Source: Victivallales bacterium
Lineage (GTDB): Bacteria; Verrucomicrobiota; Lentisphaeria; Oligosphaerales; Oligosphaeraceae
Reading direction: 5' to 3'
DNA: 5,060 nucleotides
Assembly: GCA_017543165.1 (NCBI GenBank)
Contig: JAFYGL010000388.1
Coordinates: 1-5,060 of the forward strand
In this document: positions 1-5,060 of the stretch, in pieces
Layout: every line of letters begins with the position of its first letter
Numbering within the stretch: position 1 is the first letter of the stretch
Translations under genes and position numbers: made by a program
Notes under the pieces: generated by a model
Told to the model about the DNA's origin: nothing
Databases searched by the model: none
What the model saw: only the letters and a program-made list of their open reading frames with translations

Positions 1-34
1 AGCGCGCCCCTTCGATTTCCTCGGAGGGGGGCGG

Positions 35-64
35 CAAACGGGCGCAAACGGGCGCAAACTGGCG
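35..64. repeat. Tandem 10-mer, three copies
   Basis: CAAACGGGCG is repeated head to tail at 35-44, 45-54 and 55-64. The third copy has one change (CAAACTGGCG). The same 10-mer occurs twice in the next unit (104-113 and 114-123) and is missing from the third unit. This explains most of the 12-base length difference between the first two units; the remaining two bases are one G after the core and one C before the next core. The pattern fits copy-number change by replication slippage. Confidence 0.9.
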
Positions 65-78
65 GGCTAAAGCCCGCC
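61..78. repeat. Perfect hairpin in repeat unit 1
   Basis: Arms GGCGGGC (61-67) and GCCCGCC (72-78) enclose TAAA. The outer T and A of the loop can also pair. There is no T-run on either side, so it is not a standard intrinsic terminator on either strand. Confidence 0.85.
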
Positions 79-103
79 CCTACGATTTCCTCGGAGGGGG
101 CGG

Positions 104-123
104 CAAACGGGCGCAAACGGGCG
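104..123. repeat. Tandem 10-mer, two copies
   Basis: Two exact copies of CAAACGGGCG (104-113 and 114-123) in repeat unit 2, against three in unit 1. The end of the second copy overlaps the left arm of the following hairpin. Confidence 0.88.
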
Positions 124-138
124 GGCTAAAGCCCGCCC
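119..138. repeat. Perfect hairpin in repeat unit 2
   Basis: Arms GGGCGGGC (119-126) and GCCCGCCC (131-138) enclose TAAA (127-130). This is the same palindrome as at 61-78 with one more base pair. The identical loop and arms show that the two units are copies of one element. Confidence 0.85.
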
Positions 139-152
139 TACGATTTCCTCGG

Positions 153-183
153 AGGGGGCGGCTAAGCCGTACCGCCCCTTTTT
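153..183 (+). terminator. Possible intrinsic terminator facing rightward, antisense to dprA
   Basis: GGGGCGG (155-161) can pair with CCGCCCC (172-178) around a 10-base loop, and a run of five T (179-183) follows directly on the plus strand. G154-T179 and A153-T180 could extend the stem. In this orientation it would stop rightward transcription before it runs antisense into dprA. Read leftward, the hairpin comes right after the dprA stop but is followed by CTCCGAGG instead of a U-run, so it is a poor terminator for dprA itself. The T-run overlaps the dprA stop codon. A shorter alternative stem (CGGCT 159-163 with AGCCG 165-169) competes, so the call is tentative. Confidence 0.35.
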
Positions 184-1303
184 ACCCCGTCACCAGCAGT
201 TGCCTGCCTGGCAGCTGGCGTACCAGGCGCTTTAACTGCAGCGTCATTATAGCGGCCATTATGCAGGGTACCTCGTTGTCTATGCGGTCGATCAGGTCGT
301 CTATGTCTGTGACGCCTTCTTTAAGCAGGCGCCACACCTGCATTTCCAAGCCGCTTAGGTTCATTTGCGATATATCCACCTTTGGCGGTGCCTGGTTGTT
401 CTGCTGCGGGCGGGCAAGGCCAGGCAGCCCAGTGAATTCATCTATCACATCCTGGAATGTCTCCACCAGGACTGCGCCGTCCCTGATAAGCGCATGACAG
501 CCATGGGCGTAGGGGCCATCCGCCATGCCTGGCACCGCGAAAACAGTCCGTCCCTGGTCCAGTGCGGTGGCGGCGGTGATAAGACTGCCACTGCGATAGC
601 CTGCTTCCACCACAATTGTGCCCTTGCTCATGCCAGAGATGATGCGGTTCCTCATGGGGAAACTGCGCTTGTCTGGCTGGTATCTCATCTGGAATTCCGT
701 TATGACGGCGCCGCCATTCGCCACAATGCCGTTGGCCAGGGCGATGTTCTCCTGCGGATAGACCCGCAGCAGCCCGCTGCCAATGACCGCCACCGTCCTG
801 CCTCCAGCACGCAGCGTGGCATCATGCGCGGCTGTGTCAATGCCCCGCGCCAAACCAGATACCACGGGCCAGCCAGCCATGCTGGCGCCTGTGGCGAGAT
901 TCGCCGCCATCCGCATGCCGTATATGCTGGCATTCCTGGACCCAACTATGCCGATGGACATCTGGCTGTTGCGCAGCACATCCAGATTGCCTGACACATA
1001 CAGGCATATAGGCGGGTCGTGTATGTCCCGCAGCAAAGGCGGATATGCCTCGTCCTCGTCTGTGAGCAAGGTCACATGCGCCTCGCGGCACATCCGCAGT
1101 TCCTCGCCCAGATTGCAGTATTTTTGCCAGTTGTGTACGATTTCCGCCAGTTTTTCGCCTATGCCAGGCGTTCGGCAGAGGCTAGTCCTGTCCGCGGCGA
1201 ATGCCGCCTCCACGCTGCCGAAGGCATCCTCCAGCAAGCGACGTTTTCCAGGCCCTATAAAGGGCAGCATATTCAAAATATAAAGTGCTTCTCTATGTTC
1301 CAT
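182..1303 (-). CDS. dprA: DNA processing protein DprA (Smf family)
   Basis: DprA binds single-stranded DNA in the cytoplasm and loads RecA on it, which protects incoming DNA in natural transformation; many non-competent bacteria also keep it. The 373-residue product shows the full layout. Residues about 8-60 form a helix-hairpin-helix region (LPFIGPGKRRLL, TPGIGEKLAEI). Residues about 78-285 are the Rossmann-like DprA core: YPPLLRDIHDPPICLYVSG, then GIVGSRNASIYG (118-129), VVSGLARGIDTAAH (147-160), VIGSGLLRVYPQEN, and FPMRNRIISGMSKGTIVVEA with RSGSLITAA and VFAVPG (215-259). Residues about 312-373 look like the C-terminal winged-helix domain. Length is normal for the family and no key motif is lost. 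The ATG at 1303 is the first in frame: a TAA lies two codons upstream, at 1307-1309. No Shine-Dalgarno sequence precedes it (AAACCATG). It is separated from the upstream transglutaminase gene by 148 bases of palindromic repeats and ends in TAA next to another repeat block. Confidence 0.97.
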   Translation of the reverse strand: MEHREALYILNMLPFIGPGKRRLLEDAFGSVEAAFAADRTSLCRTPGIGEKLAEIVHNWQKYCNLGEELRMCREAHVTLLTDEDEAYPPLLRDIHDPPICLYVSGNLDVLRNSQMSIGIVGSRNASIYGMRMAANLATGASMAGWPVVSGLARGIDTAAHDATLRAGGRTVAVIGSGLLRVYPQENIALANGIVANGGAVITEFQMRYQPDKRSFPMRNRIISGMSKGTIVVEAGYRSGSLITAATALDQGRTVFAVPGMADGPYAHGCHALIRDGAVLVETFQDVIDEFTGLPGLARPQQNNQAPPKVDISQMNLSGLEMQVWRLLKEGVTDIDDLIDRIDNEVPCIMAAIMTLQLKRLVRQLPGRQLLVTG

Positions 1304-1320
1304 GGTTTAATAGTGACGGG

Positions 1321-1349
1321 GGTAGCCAGCGCGTCTCGCGCTGGCTATC
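1321..1349. repeat. Long perfect palindrome upstream of dprA
   Basis: Arms TAGCCAGCGCG (1323-1333) and CGCGCTGGCTA (1337-1347) pair perfectly around TCT. A G-T and a G-C pair can extend the stem to 1321-1349. It lies 18 bases upstream of the dprA ATG and would form a strong hairpin in a leftward transcript running from the transglutaminase gene into dprA. No T-run follows on the minus strand, so it is not an ordinary intrinsic terminator, though it could act as a transcript stabiliser or attenuator (inference). Confidence 0.88.
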
Positions 1350-1352
1350 TCC

Positions 1353-1384
1353 AACCTAGCGCGGGATTCCAACCCAGCGCGGGA
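1353..1384. repeat. Degenerate half-units of the palindromic repeat
   Basis: AACCTAGCGCGGGA (1353-1366) and AACCCAGCGCGGGA (1371-1384) are direct repeats 18 bases apart with one mismatch. The first has lost the right arm of the palindrome (it continues TTCC). The second runs on into a complete unit. They look like decayed or rearranged copies between the inverted palindrome at 1321 and the tandem copies that follow. Confidence 0.75.
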
Positions 1385-1456
1385 CGCGCTGGCTACCCCC
1401 AGCGCGGGACGCGCTGGCTACCCCAGCGCGGGACGCGCTGGGACGCGCTGGCTACC
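1373..1456. repeat. Tandem array of a 24-25 bp palindromic repeat
   Basis: Three head-to-tail copies of CCAGCGCGGGACGCGCTGG, starting at 1374, 1399 and 1423 and joined by CTACCC-type linkers. Each is a hairpin with 8-bp arms (CCAGCGCG and CGCGCTGG) around GGA. In the third copy the ten bases GGACGCGCTG (1431-1440) are duplicated at once (1441-1450), a recent-looking slippage event. The array runs into the 3' end of the transglutaminase gene: the TAG stop at 1452-1454 is the complement of the CTA in the repeat's own GGCTACC end. With the flanking degenerate copies and the inverted palindrome, it fills nearly the whole spacer to dprA. Confidence 0.92.
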
Positions 1457-3920
1457 ACATCAAATTACGCAGGTTGCCAGTGGCGGCCAGGCTTGCTTCC
1501 GCCATGTCAGGTGTGATTTTGCGCGCAGAATACCAAACACACTGCGCGAATTGGGCGACTGTCATATAATAACTTCTAGGCTCTGCCTCCCTTATTGCCA
1601 GGCCTCTTTCCACCACGTCGCCCTTTGGTATGCGTCTATATTTCATTGCCAGCAGGATGCCGTTGTGGCGCTGGCAACATTCAATGCAAAGACTTGGATT
1701 GCTGTTTCGGGCGGACTGTGCCCTGTGCCACAGCCAGGCGCATTTCAGGCGGCTGGTGAAGCCCCTTAGCCATTGTGTGATTGTGGTGCTCCACATCCAG
1801 CATACAACAAGCAGCCCGCCTATCCCAATTATAAGATAATGCCATTTTGCCTTCAAACTGTAGAAGCGTATGATTCTCCAGTACAGCCATTCCTTCAACT
1901 TGTACCAGAATGCCTCCGTCATTTTCACTGCCTTGTCCCACAGTTCGCCCAATTTCTCCAGGCCAATGGAAACAGCCGCCTTTGCGAATGCGATCGCCTC
2001 TGGCGACTGTTGGTCCCTTCGGGCGCGTTCCTCTATCTGGGACATGATATCCTTGTTCTCATAAAGATAGGTTTTTGCATCCTGACTTGTTTCAGCCTGG
2101 GCAGTAACTTGCTCCTTTGTGCTGCCAAAGTTGTCTGGCGACAGTTCTGGCGACTTGGATTTCCATGTGTCGCCAAATGGGTCGAACAGGTTTTGCAGCC
2201 TGCGGTTGTTGTCCCCTATGCGCAGATTGCCAGGCGCCACGCCGTCGTAGGTAAGCCATCCGTATGGCTCGATGAAGACCTGTGCCCAGGCATGGGCATG
2301 GTACTGGAATATCTCAAAGCAGTTGGACAGCATGTTGTAGTTGCCAGGCGAATAGCCAGTTGCGAGCCTGGAGTACAGTCCGTTCATGCGGGCAAGCATA
2401 ACCATTGCCTGTGCGAAATGGCGGCAGCTGCCCTCCTTGCTCTTGAACAGGAAGTAATTCACAGTCTCCTCCGTGGCAGGTATGTCTGGCGCCTCGGCAT
2501 TGTATTTGTAGGTTTTACGGAGATAGTCCCTGATGGCGTCCGCCTTTTCCATAGGCGTTTCCGCATTTTGCGTGATTTTCATGGCCAGTTCCAGCAACTG
2601 CGGAGTCCTGACCTTCGGCGGCACGGTCCTGCAATTCCAGCCAAAATTGTGGGGCGGCTCGTTCCAGGGGCGTGGACGCTGCTTCAAATCGTACGCAGGC
2701 ACCATGGATTCCACGCTGTAAACAGGCAGGTTCTCCCCTGCGTTCGAGGCCATGAACAGATATGCCACGCTGTCTTTCTGCCTTACTATGGAGCGCTCGG
2801 TGCTGGCCCTTGAGGCAATCATTCCGCCAATTTCAAGTTTGACGGGGCGGTATGCATAGGGCAGATAGCAGTTCTGCCTGCGAATGATTGCAATGCGCTG
2901 GTTCACCAGCACCAGGTCCTGTGGCTCGTATGCGTCCAGTGCGCTGTCACCATTTTTCAGCATTTCGGAGCGTGTCCACATATCGCCGTCGTATGTATCG
3001 TATATCTGCGCCACCCAGTAGAGTTTTGCCGTGGTGTATGCCTGGAACAAGAGTTCCTCGCCCTGCCCTTCGCCAGCGCCGTTTCTTGCGCTGAATTCGC
3101 CCTTTGCCTCCATGAACGCCTTGTTGCTGGCAGAAGCGTCTTTTATGCTCTGGCGAGAGTTCACATCGGCGCCGTCGCCCTCGTTGCCAGGAAGCAGTTT
3201 TTTAGCGGGAGCGAGCCATTTGCCGCACAACTGCGGGAATTCGTGTTCCTGTCCTGTCTGGAATGAAACAGGGAGAATGCCGCGTGTGCGAATGCTGCGC
3301 AGCACAACTTTCCTCATTCCAATCACGGCGATTGCCAGGGCCAAGGCAAAGTGCATCAGGCAGGCCAGTGTATTGCGCTTGTTGCGGGCGCCGTATTCCG
3401 CGCCTAGCGCCTGGTTTCTGCTGGTGTAGAACAAAATGCACAGGACTATGCACAATGCCACGAATGATGGGAAATAGATGTCCCTGCCAGGATGCAAGCC
3501 GCCATACAGCCCCAATGCAAGTGCCAGCACGGACAGTATCCAGTGCTCGCCGATACGCCCGCCGATAAGCAGCGCTATGCAGAATGCCGCCGCACATTCC
3601 ACCAGGACTATATCCACCTGCACCACGCCTGATTTCGCGGCGAACCATTGCAGTCCCGCCACGGCAAGGGCTATTTGCAAGGAGAAGCGCAGCCAGTCCG
3701 GGTAGAAGCGATATGGTATCCTGGAGATTGCCAGTGCCAGGGGCGCGGCTCCCATGGCGCACAGCGTCACTATGCTGTTGCCCACCTGCCACAGGGCGCA
3801 GATTATGCCAAGTTCAAATGCCAGCAGGCAAATGAACTGCATCAGCAAGGGCACTATTATGTCATTTTCTTTTTGCATTTGTTTTGTATGTGGGCGCCGA
3901 AGCGGCGCCCACATGGACAT
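1452..3920 (-). CDS. TgpA-type membrane transglutaminase-like protein (DUF3488 / transglutaminase core / DUF4129)
   Basis: Membrane protein with an extracytoplasmic transglutaminase-like domain; relatives are cysteine enzymes or peptidases tied to envelope or secreted-protein functions, and the substrate here is unknown. Numbering is from the longest start (822 residues). About seven hydrophobic segments lie between residues 21 and 203. Charged loops at 66-78 and 166-184 put the N-terminus inside and the large middle region (about 203-692) outside. The family motif YDTYDGDMW is at 307-315. The transglutaminase core has the expected triad: Cys499 (KEGSCRHFAQAMVMLAR), His543 (HAHAWAQVFIEPYGW) and Asp559 (LTYDG). 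A further membrane segment lies at about 694-711, followed by a cytoplasmic tail with DUF4129-like sequence (CIECCQRHNGIL, FAQCVWYSARKIT). The start is uncertain. ATG 3920 has AGAGG six bases upstream and leaves a 21-base gap after the DUF58 gene. ATG 3878 (Met15) skips a palindrome and gives a natural-looking membrane N-terminus, but has no Shine-Dalgarno. The TAG stop lies in a repeat. Confidence 0.92.
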   Translation of the reverse strand: MSMWAPLRRPHTKQMQKENDIIVPLLMQFICLLAFELGIICALWQVGNSIVTLCAMGAAPLALAISRIPYRFYPDWLRFSLQIALAVAGLQWFAAKSGVVQVDIVLVECAAAFCIALLIGGRIGEHWILSVLALALGLYGGLHPGRDIYFPSFVALCIVLCILFYTSRNQALGAEYGARNKRNTLACLMHFALALAIAVIGMRKVVLRSIRTRGILPVSFQTGQEHEFPQLCGKWLAPAKKLLPGNEGDGADVNSRQSIKDASASNKAFMEAKGEFSARNGAGEGQGEELLFQAYTTAKLYWVAQIYDTYDGDMWTRSEMLKNGDSALDAYEPQDLVLVNQRIAIIRRQNCYLPYAYRPVKLEIGGMIASRASTERSIVRQKDSVAYLFMASNAGENLPVYSVESMVPAYDLKQRPRPWNEPPHNFGWNCRTVPPKVRTPQLLELAMKITQNAETPMEKADAIRDYLRKTYKYNAEAPDIPATEETVNYFLFKSKEGSCRHFAQAMVMLARMNGLYSRLATGYSPGNYNMLSNCFEIFQYHAHAWAQVFIEPYGWLTYDGVAPGNLRIGDNNRRLQNLFDPFGDTWKSKSPELSPDNFGSTKEQVTAQAETSQDAKTYLYENKDIMSQIEERARRDQQSPEAIAFAKAAVSIGLEKLGELWDKAVKMTEAFWYKLKEWLYWRIIRFYSLKAKWHYLIIGIGGLLVVCWMWSTTITQWLRGFTSRLKCAWLWHRAQSARNSNPSLCIECCQRHNGILLAMKYRRIPKGDVVERGLAIREAEPRSYYMTVAQFAQCVWYSARKITPDMAEASLAATGNLRNLMW
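3888..3914. repeat. Perfect 12-bp palindrome at the transglutaminase start
   Basis: Arms ATGTGGGCGCCG (3888-3899) and CGGCGCCCACAT (3903-3914) are perfect complements around AAG. On the minus strand it covers exactly nine codons (MWAPLRRPH, residues 3-11) if translation starts at 3920. If translation starts at 3878, it sits 9 bases upstream, where a ribosome-binding site would normally lie. No U-run follows, so it is not an ordinary terminator. It is unrelated in sequence to the two other palindrome families in the window. It could be an interspersed element or a translational attenuator between the DUF58 and transglutaminase genes; both are inferences. Confidence 0.85.
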
Positions 3921-3926
3921 ACCAGG

Positions 3927-3931
3927 CCTCT
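3927..3931 (-). promoter_or_regulatory. Candidate Shine-Dalgarno for the transglutaminase gene
   Basis: AGAGG on the minus strand lies six bases before the ATG at 3920. It is the only Shine-Dalgarno-like match at any start in the window, as the dprA and DUF58 starts have none. It is the main argument for the longer start, but it is short and may be chance. Confidence 0.4.
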
Positions 3932-3941
3932 GGAAACCGCA

Positions 3942-5018
3942 TTACATGAAGAGCATTCCTCTGGCGGCCAAGTTGTCCATTGACTTTTGCAGCAGTGGAT
4001 TGTCCTTGTTGAGGGAGAGGCAGAACACCAGCGTGCCTTGTGGCAGGCTGGGCGCCACCTCCTCGATGAGGTCAGGCAGTTTTGCGTTTCCAGGCCGCAT
4101 CACCGCAAGTTCGTACATCAACCGCGCGCGGCATTCCTCCACGGGCCTCAATACCATGCTTGCTGGAGTAAAGCCGCCCACAATAAACGTAAAACTGCAG
4201 TAAATATCCGAGCACATTTCAAAAATTCCTGCGGCTCTGCTGATAATTGCCTCAAGATTCTCGCCATTTGGGGAGACGTAGTCCTTGAAGCCCTCCACAA
4301 ACAGTGCAATGGAAATGATGGAATTGCGCTCGTATTCACGCACCATCAGTTTCTGGTATTTTGCGGTGCTGCGCCAGTTTATCAGTTTCATGGGGTCGGA
4401 AGGCACGTATTTCCGCAGTGAACGGAATTCCTGATAGCCGCCTTGTGCGCCTGAGAGCCTGTCGCTGTTGTCGGTGAATGCCTCGTATTTGAACAGCGGC
4501 ACCTCTGATTCCACCTTGTCCGCTTTGGGATATACCAGCATTGTGGCTGGCAAAGAGAAGCGGCGTTCCCGCATGAATATGCCAGCGGGGTCCCCGCCGC
4601 GTAGAAACAAGGCATCCAGTTTGTATTCGCCGCGCTTGACTGCCATCACATCGCGCTCGAAAATGCGCCCCGTATTCCCCTTGTCAGGCGCAAAGACGCA
4701 AGTGTGCTGGCCTCCTTCCGCAAAGCCCAGTTTCTCGCATACGACAACTGGCTGCCGCAACCAGGGATGCCTGCAATCTATTACCAGCGGCATTTTTGCC
4801 AGCTGCCCGACTGCGGCATTGGGGAGAAATGCGCGTTTTACAGTAAAGCCATGCAGGGAAAGCAGAGCGAACAGCAGGCTTGTGCATAAATACGACAGCG
4901 CAAGCCAAGCCAGCATGGCGGCGAAAAACGAGTGGTTCACCATGGCCACGGCAAAGCAGGCGACCGTCGCGGCGCTCAATACAATGCCTCGTTTTGTTAG
5001 CCAAATGTGCTTGGTCAT
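3942..5018 (-). CDS. DUF58 domain-containing membrane protein
   Basis: The 358-residue product has two hydrophobic segments near the N-terminus (about 12-28 and 31-52), a beta-rich middle region containing the family's DP-G-F element (GGDPAGIFMRERR, 141-153), and the diagnostic DUF58 signature at about 197-230 (EFRSLRKYVPSDPMKLINWR, then STAKYQKLMVREYE). The C-terminal part corresponds to the von Willebrand A-like fold of this family, but the stretch where a metal-site DxSxS motif would be sought reads ISIALFVEGF, so metal binding there looks unlikely. The molecular role of DUF58 proteins is poorly defined. They usually sit in clusters with a MoxR AAA+ ATPase and often a TgpA-type transglutaminase, as seen here just downstream. 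ATG 5018 is the first in frame (a TAA lies at 5028-5030). It has no Shine-Dalgarno, but its ATGA overlaps the TGA of an upstream frame, which suggests coupled translation. It ends in TAA, 21 bases before the longest transglutaminase start. Confidence 0.93.
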   Translation of the reverse strand: MTKHIWLTKRGIVLSAATVACFAVAMVNHSFFAAMLAWLALSYLCTSLLFALLSLHGFTVKRAFLPNAAVGQLAKMPLVIDCRHPWLRQPVVVCEKLGFAEGGQHTCVFAPDKGNTGRIFERDVMAVKRGEYKLDALFLRGGDPAGIFMRERRFSLPATMLVYPKADKVESEVPLFKYEAFTDNSDRLSGAQGGYQEFRSLRKYVPSDPMKLINWRSTAKYQKLMVREYERNSIISIALFVEGFKDYVSPNGENLEAIISRAAGIFEMCSDIYCSFTFIVGGFTPASMVLRPVEECRARLMYELAVMRPGNAKLPDLIEEVAPSLPQGTLVFCLSLNKDNPLLQKSMDNLAARGMLFM

Positions 5019-5060
5019 GGTGGTAAATTAGTAGCAACGATAGTTTGTTGTGTGCCTGCG
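5015..5060 (-). CDS. Possible 3' end of an upstream gene (partial)
   Basis: A frame entering from the right edge reads AGTQQTIVATNLPP and then TGA at 5015-5017, overlapping the DUF58 ATG as ATGA. Four-base overlaps of this kind are typical of translationally coupled operon genes and would explain why the DUF58 start has no Shine-Dalgarno. From known gene neighbourhoods the upstream gene would most likely be a MoxR-family AAA+ ATPase, but fourteen residues show no recognisable motif. A second frame is also open here but runs on inside the DUF58 gene, and the third ends at 5028. This call rests on the overlap alone. Confidence 0.35.
   Translation of the reverse strand, partial: AGTQQTIVATNLPP

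Larger units (their letters stand above)
1..178. repeat. GC-rich intergenic repeat block, three units
   Basis: Non-coding block immediately beyond the dprA stop. The core CGATTTCCTCGGAGGGGG occurs three times, at 13-30 (followed by one extra G), 83-100 and 141-158, so the units are 70 and 58 bases long. Each core is preceded by a C-rich stretch (CGCCC followed by TT or TA). Units 1 and 2 continue into a tandem CAAACGGGCG tract and then a GGCGGGC-TAAA-GCCCGCC palindrome. Unit 3 diverges after the core into a shorter CGGCTAAGCCG palindrome. The block may continue past the left edge. It has no credible reading frame. The design (short GC-rich palindromes plus a conserved linker) resembles families of interspersed intergenic repeats; whether it recurs in the genome cannot be seen here. 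Confidence 0.9.

Noticed and set aside
13..158. Possible CRISPR array (three regularly placed 18-base repeats)
   Set aside because: Only three short repeats are present, the intervening sequences are copies of each other rather than unique spacers, and no cas gene is visible.
1307..1335. Promoter for dprA with TATTAA (minus strand, 1307-1312) as a -10
   Set aside because: The -10-like box is almost on the ATG, and the -35 position holds GACGCG within a palindrome, so no promoter can be supported.
1321..1349. Intrinsic terminator for the transglutaminase gene
   Set aside because: The hairpin is strong, but on the minus strand it is followed by CCCCGTCAC and not a U-run.
1019..1516. Plus-strand frame with a repetitive protein tail (GTRW and QPSAG repeats)
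   Set aside because: The repetitive tail is simply the translated DNA palindrome array, and the rest is antisense to dprA.
1773..2813. Long plus-strand open frame (346 codons) inside the transglutaminase gene
   Set aside because: It is antisense to a protein with clear family motifs and an intact catalytic triad. Its own translation has no recognisable domain, so it is a shadow frame of a GC-rich gene.
4300..4340. Metal-binding MIDAS motif in the DUF58 protein
   Set aside because: The expected DxSxS stretch reads ISIALFVEGF, without the acidic and serine residues needed.
4468..5031. Plus-strand open frame opposite the DUF58 gene
   Set aside because: It lies opposite a well-supported DUF58 protein and its translation looks like random GC-rich sequence.

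Overview
The window is one leftward (minus-strand) bacterial gene cluster. In the direction of transcription it runs: the tail of an unidentified upstream gene (right edge), a DUF58 membrane protein, a TgpA-type membrane transglutaminase, and the DNA-uptake/recombination protein DprA. All three full genes are recognisable from conserved motifs and look intact. No RNA gene, CRISPR array, insertion-sequence transposase or phage gene is visible.

Region by region. Positions 1-181 are non-coding and hold a GC-rich repeat block lying just past the dprA stop. It has three copies of an 18-base core, two perfect hairpins and a tandem 10-mer whose copy number falls from 3 to 2 to 0. Positions 182-1303 are dprA. 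Positions 1304-1451 are a spacer filled almost completely by a second, unrelated palindromic repeat; the TAG stop of the transglutaminase gene lies inside it. Positions 1452-3920 are the transglutaminase gene. A third palindrome (3888-3914, perfect 12-bp arms) sits at its translation start. Positions 3942-5018 are the DUF58 gene. An open frame entering from the right edge ends in a TGA that overlaps the DUF58 ATG (ATGA), which suggests translational coupling to an upstream gene.

Function. DUF58 and TgpA-type transglutaminase genes commonly occur together with a MoxR-family AAA+ ATPase, in clusters linked to envelope or secreted-protein functions. The missing MoxR gene would be expected just beyond the right edge, but this cannot be seen. 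DprA works in the cytoplasm, loading RecA on incoming single-stranded DNA, and has no obvious link to the other two genes. It is probably a co-oriented neighbour, separated from them by the repeat-filled spacer.

Organism. The sequence is bacterial and moderately GC-rich. Shine-Dalgarno sequences are absent or weak at most starts, and spacers are loaded with palindromic repeats of several families. The DprA style (IHDPPICLYVSG region) and these repeat-laden spacers fit a Verrucomicrobia/Lentisphaerae-type (PVC) bacterium, but this is a weak guess and no marker gene settles it. The most noteworthy content is the repeat architecture rather than a new enzymatic system; I do not see convincing evidence of an undescribed multi-gene system here.
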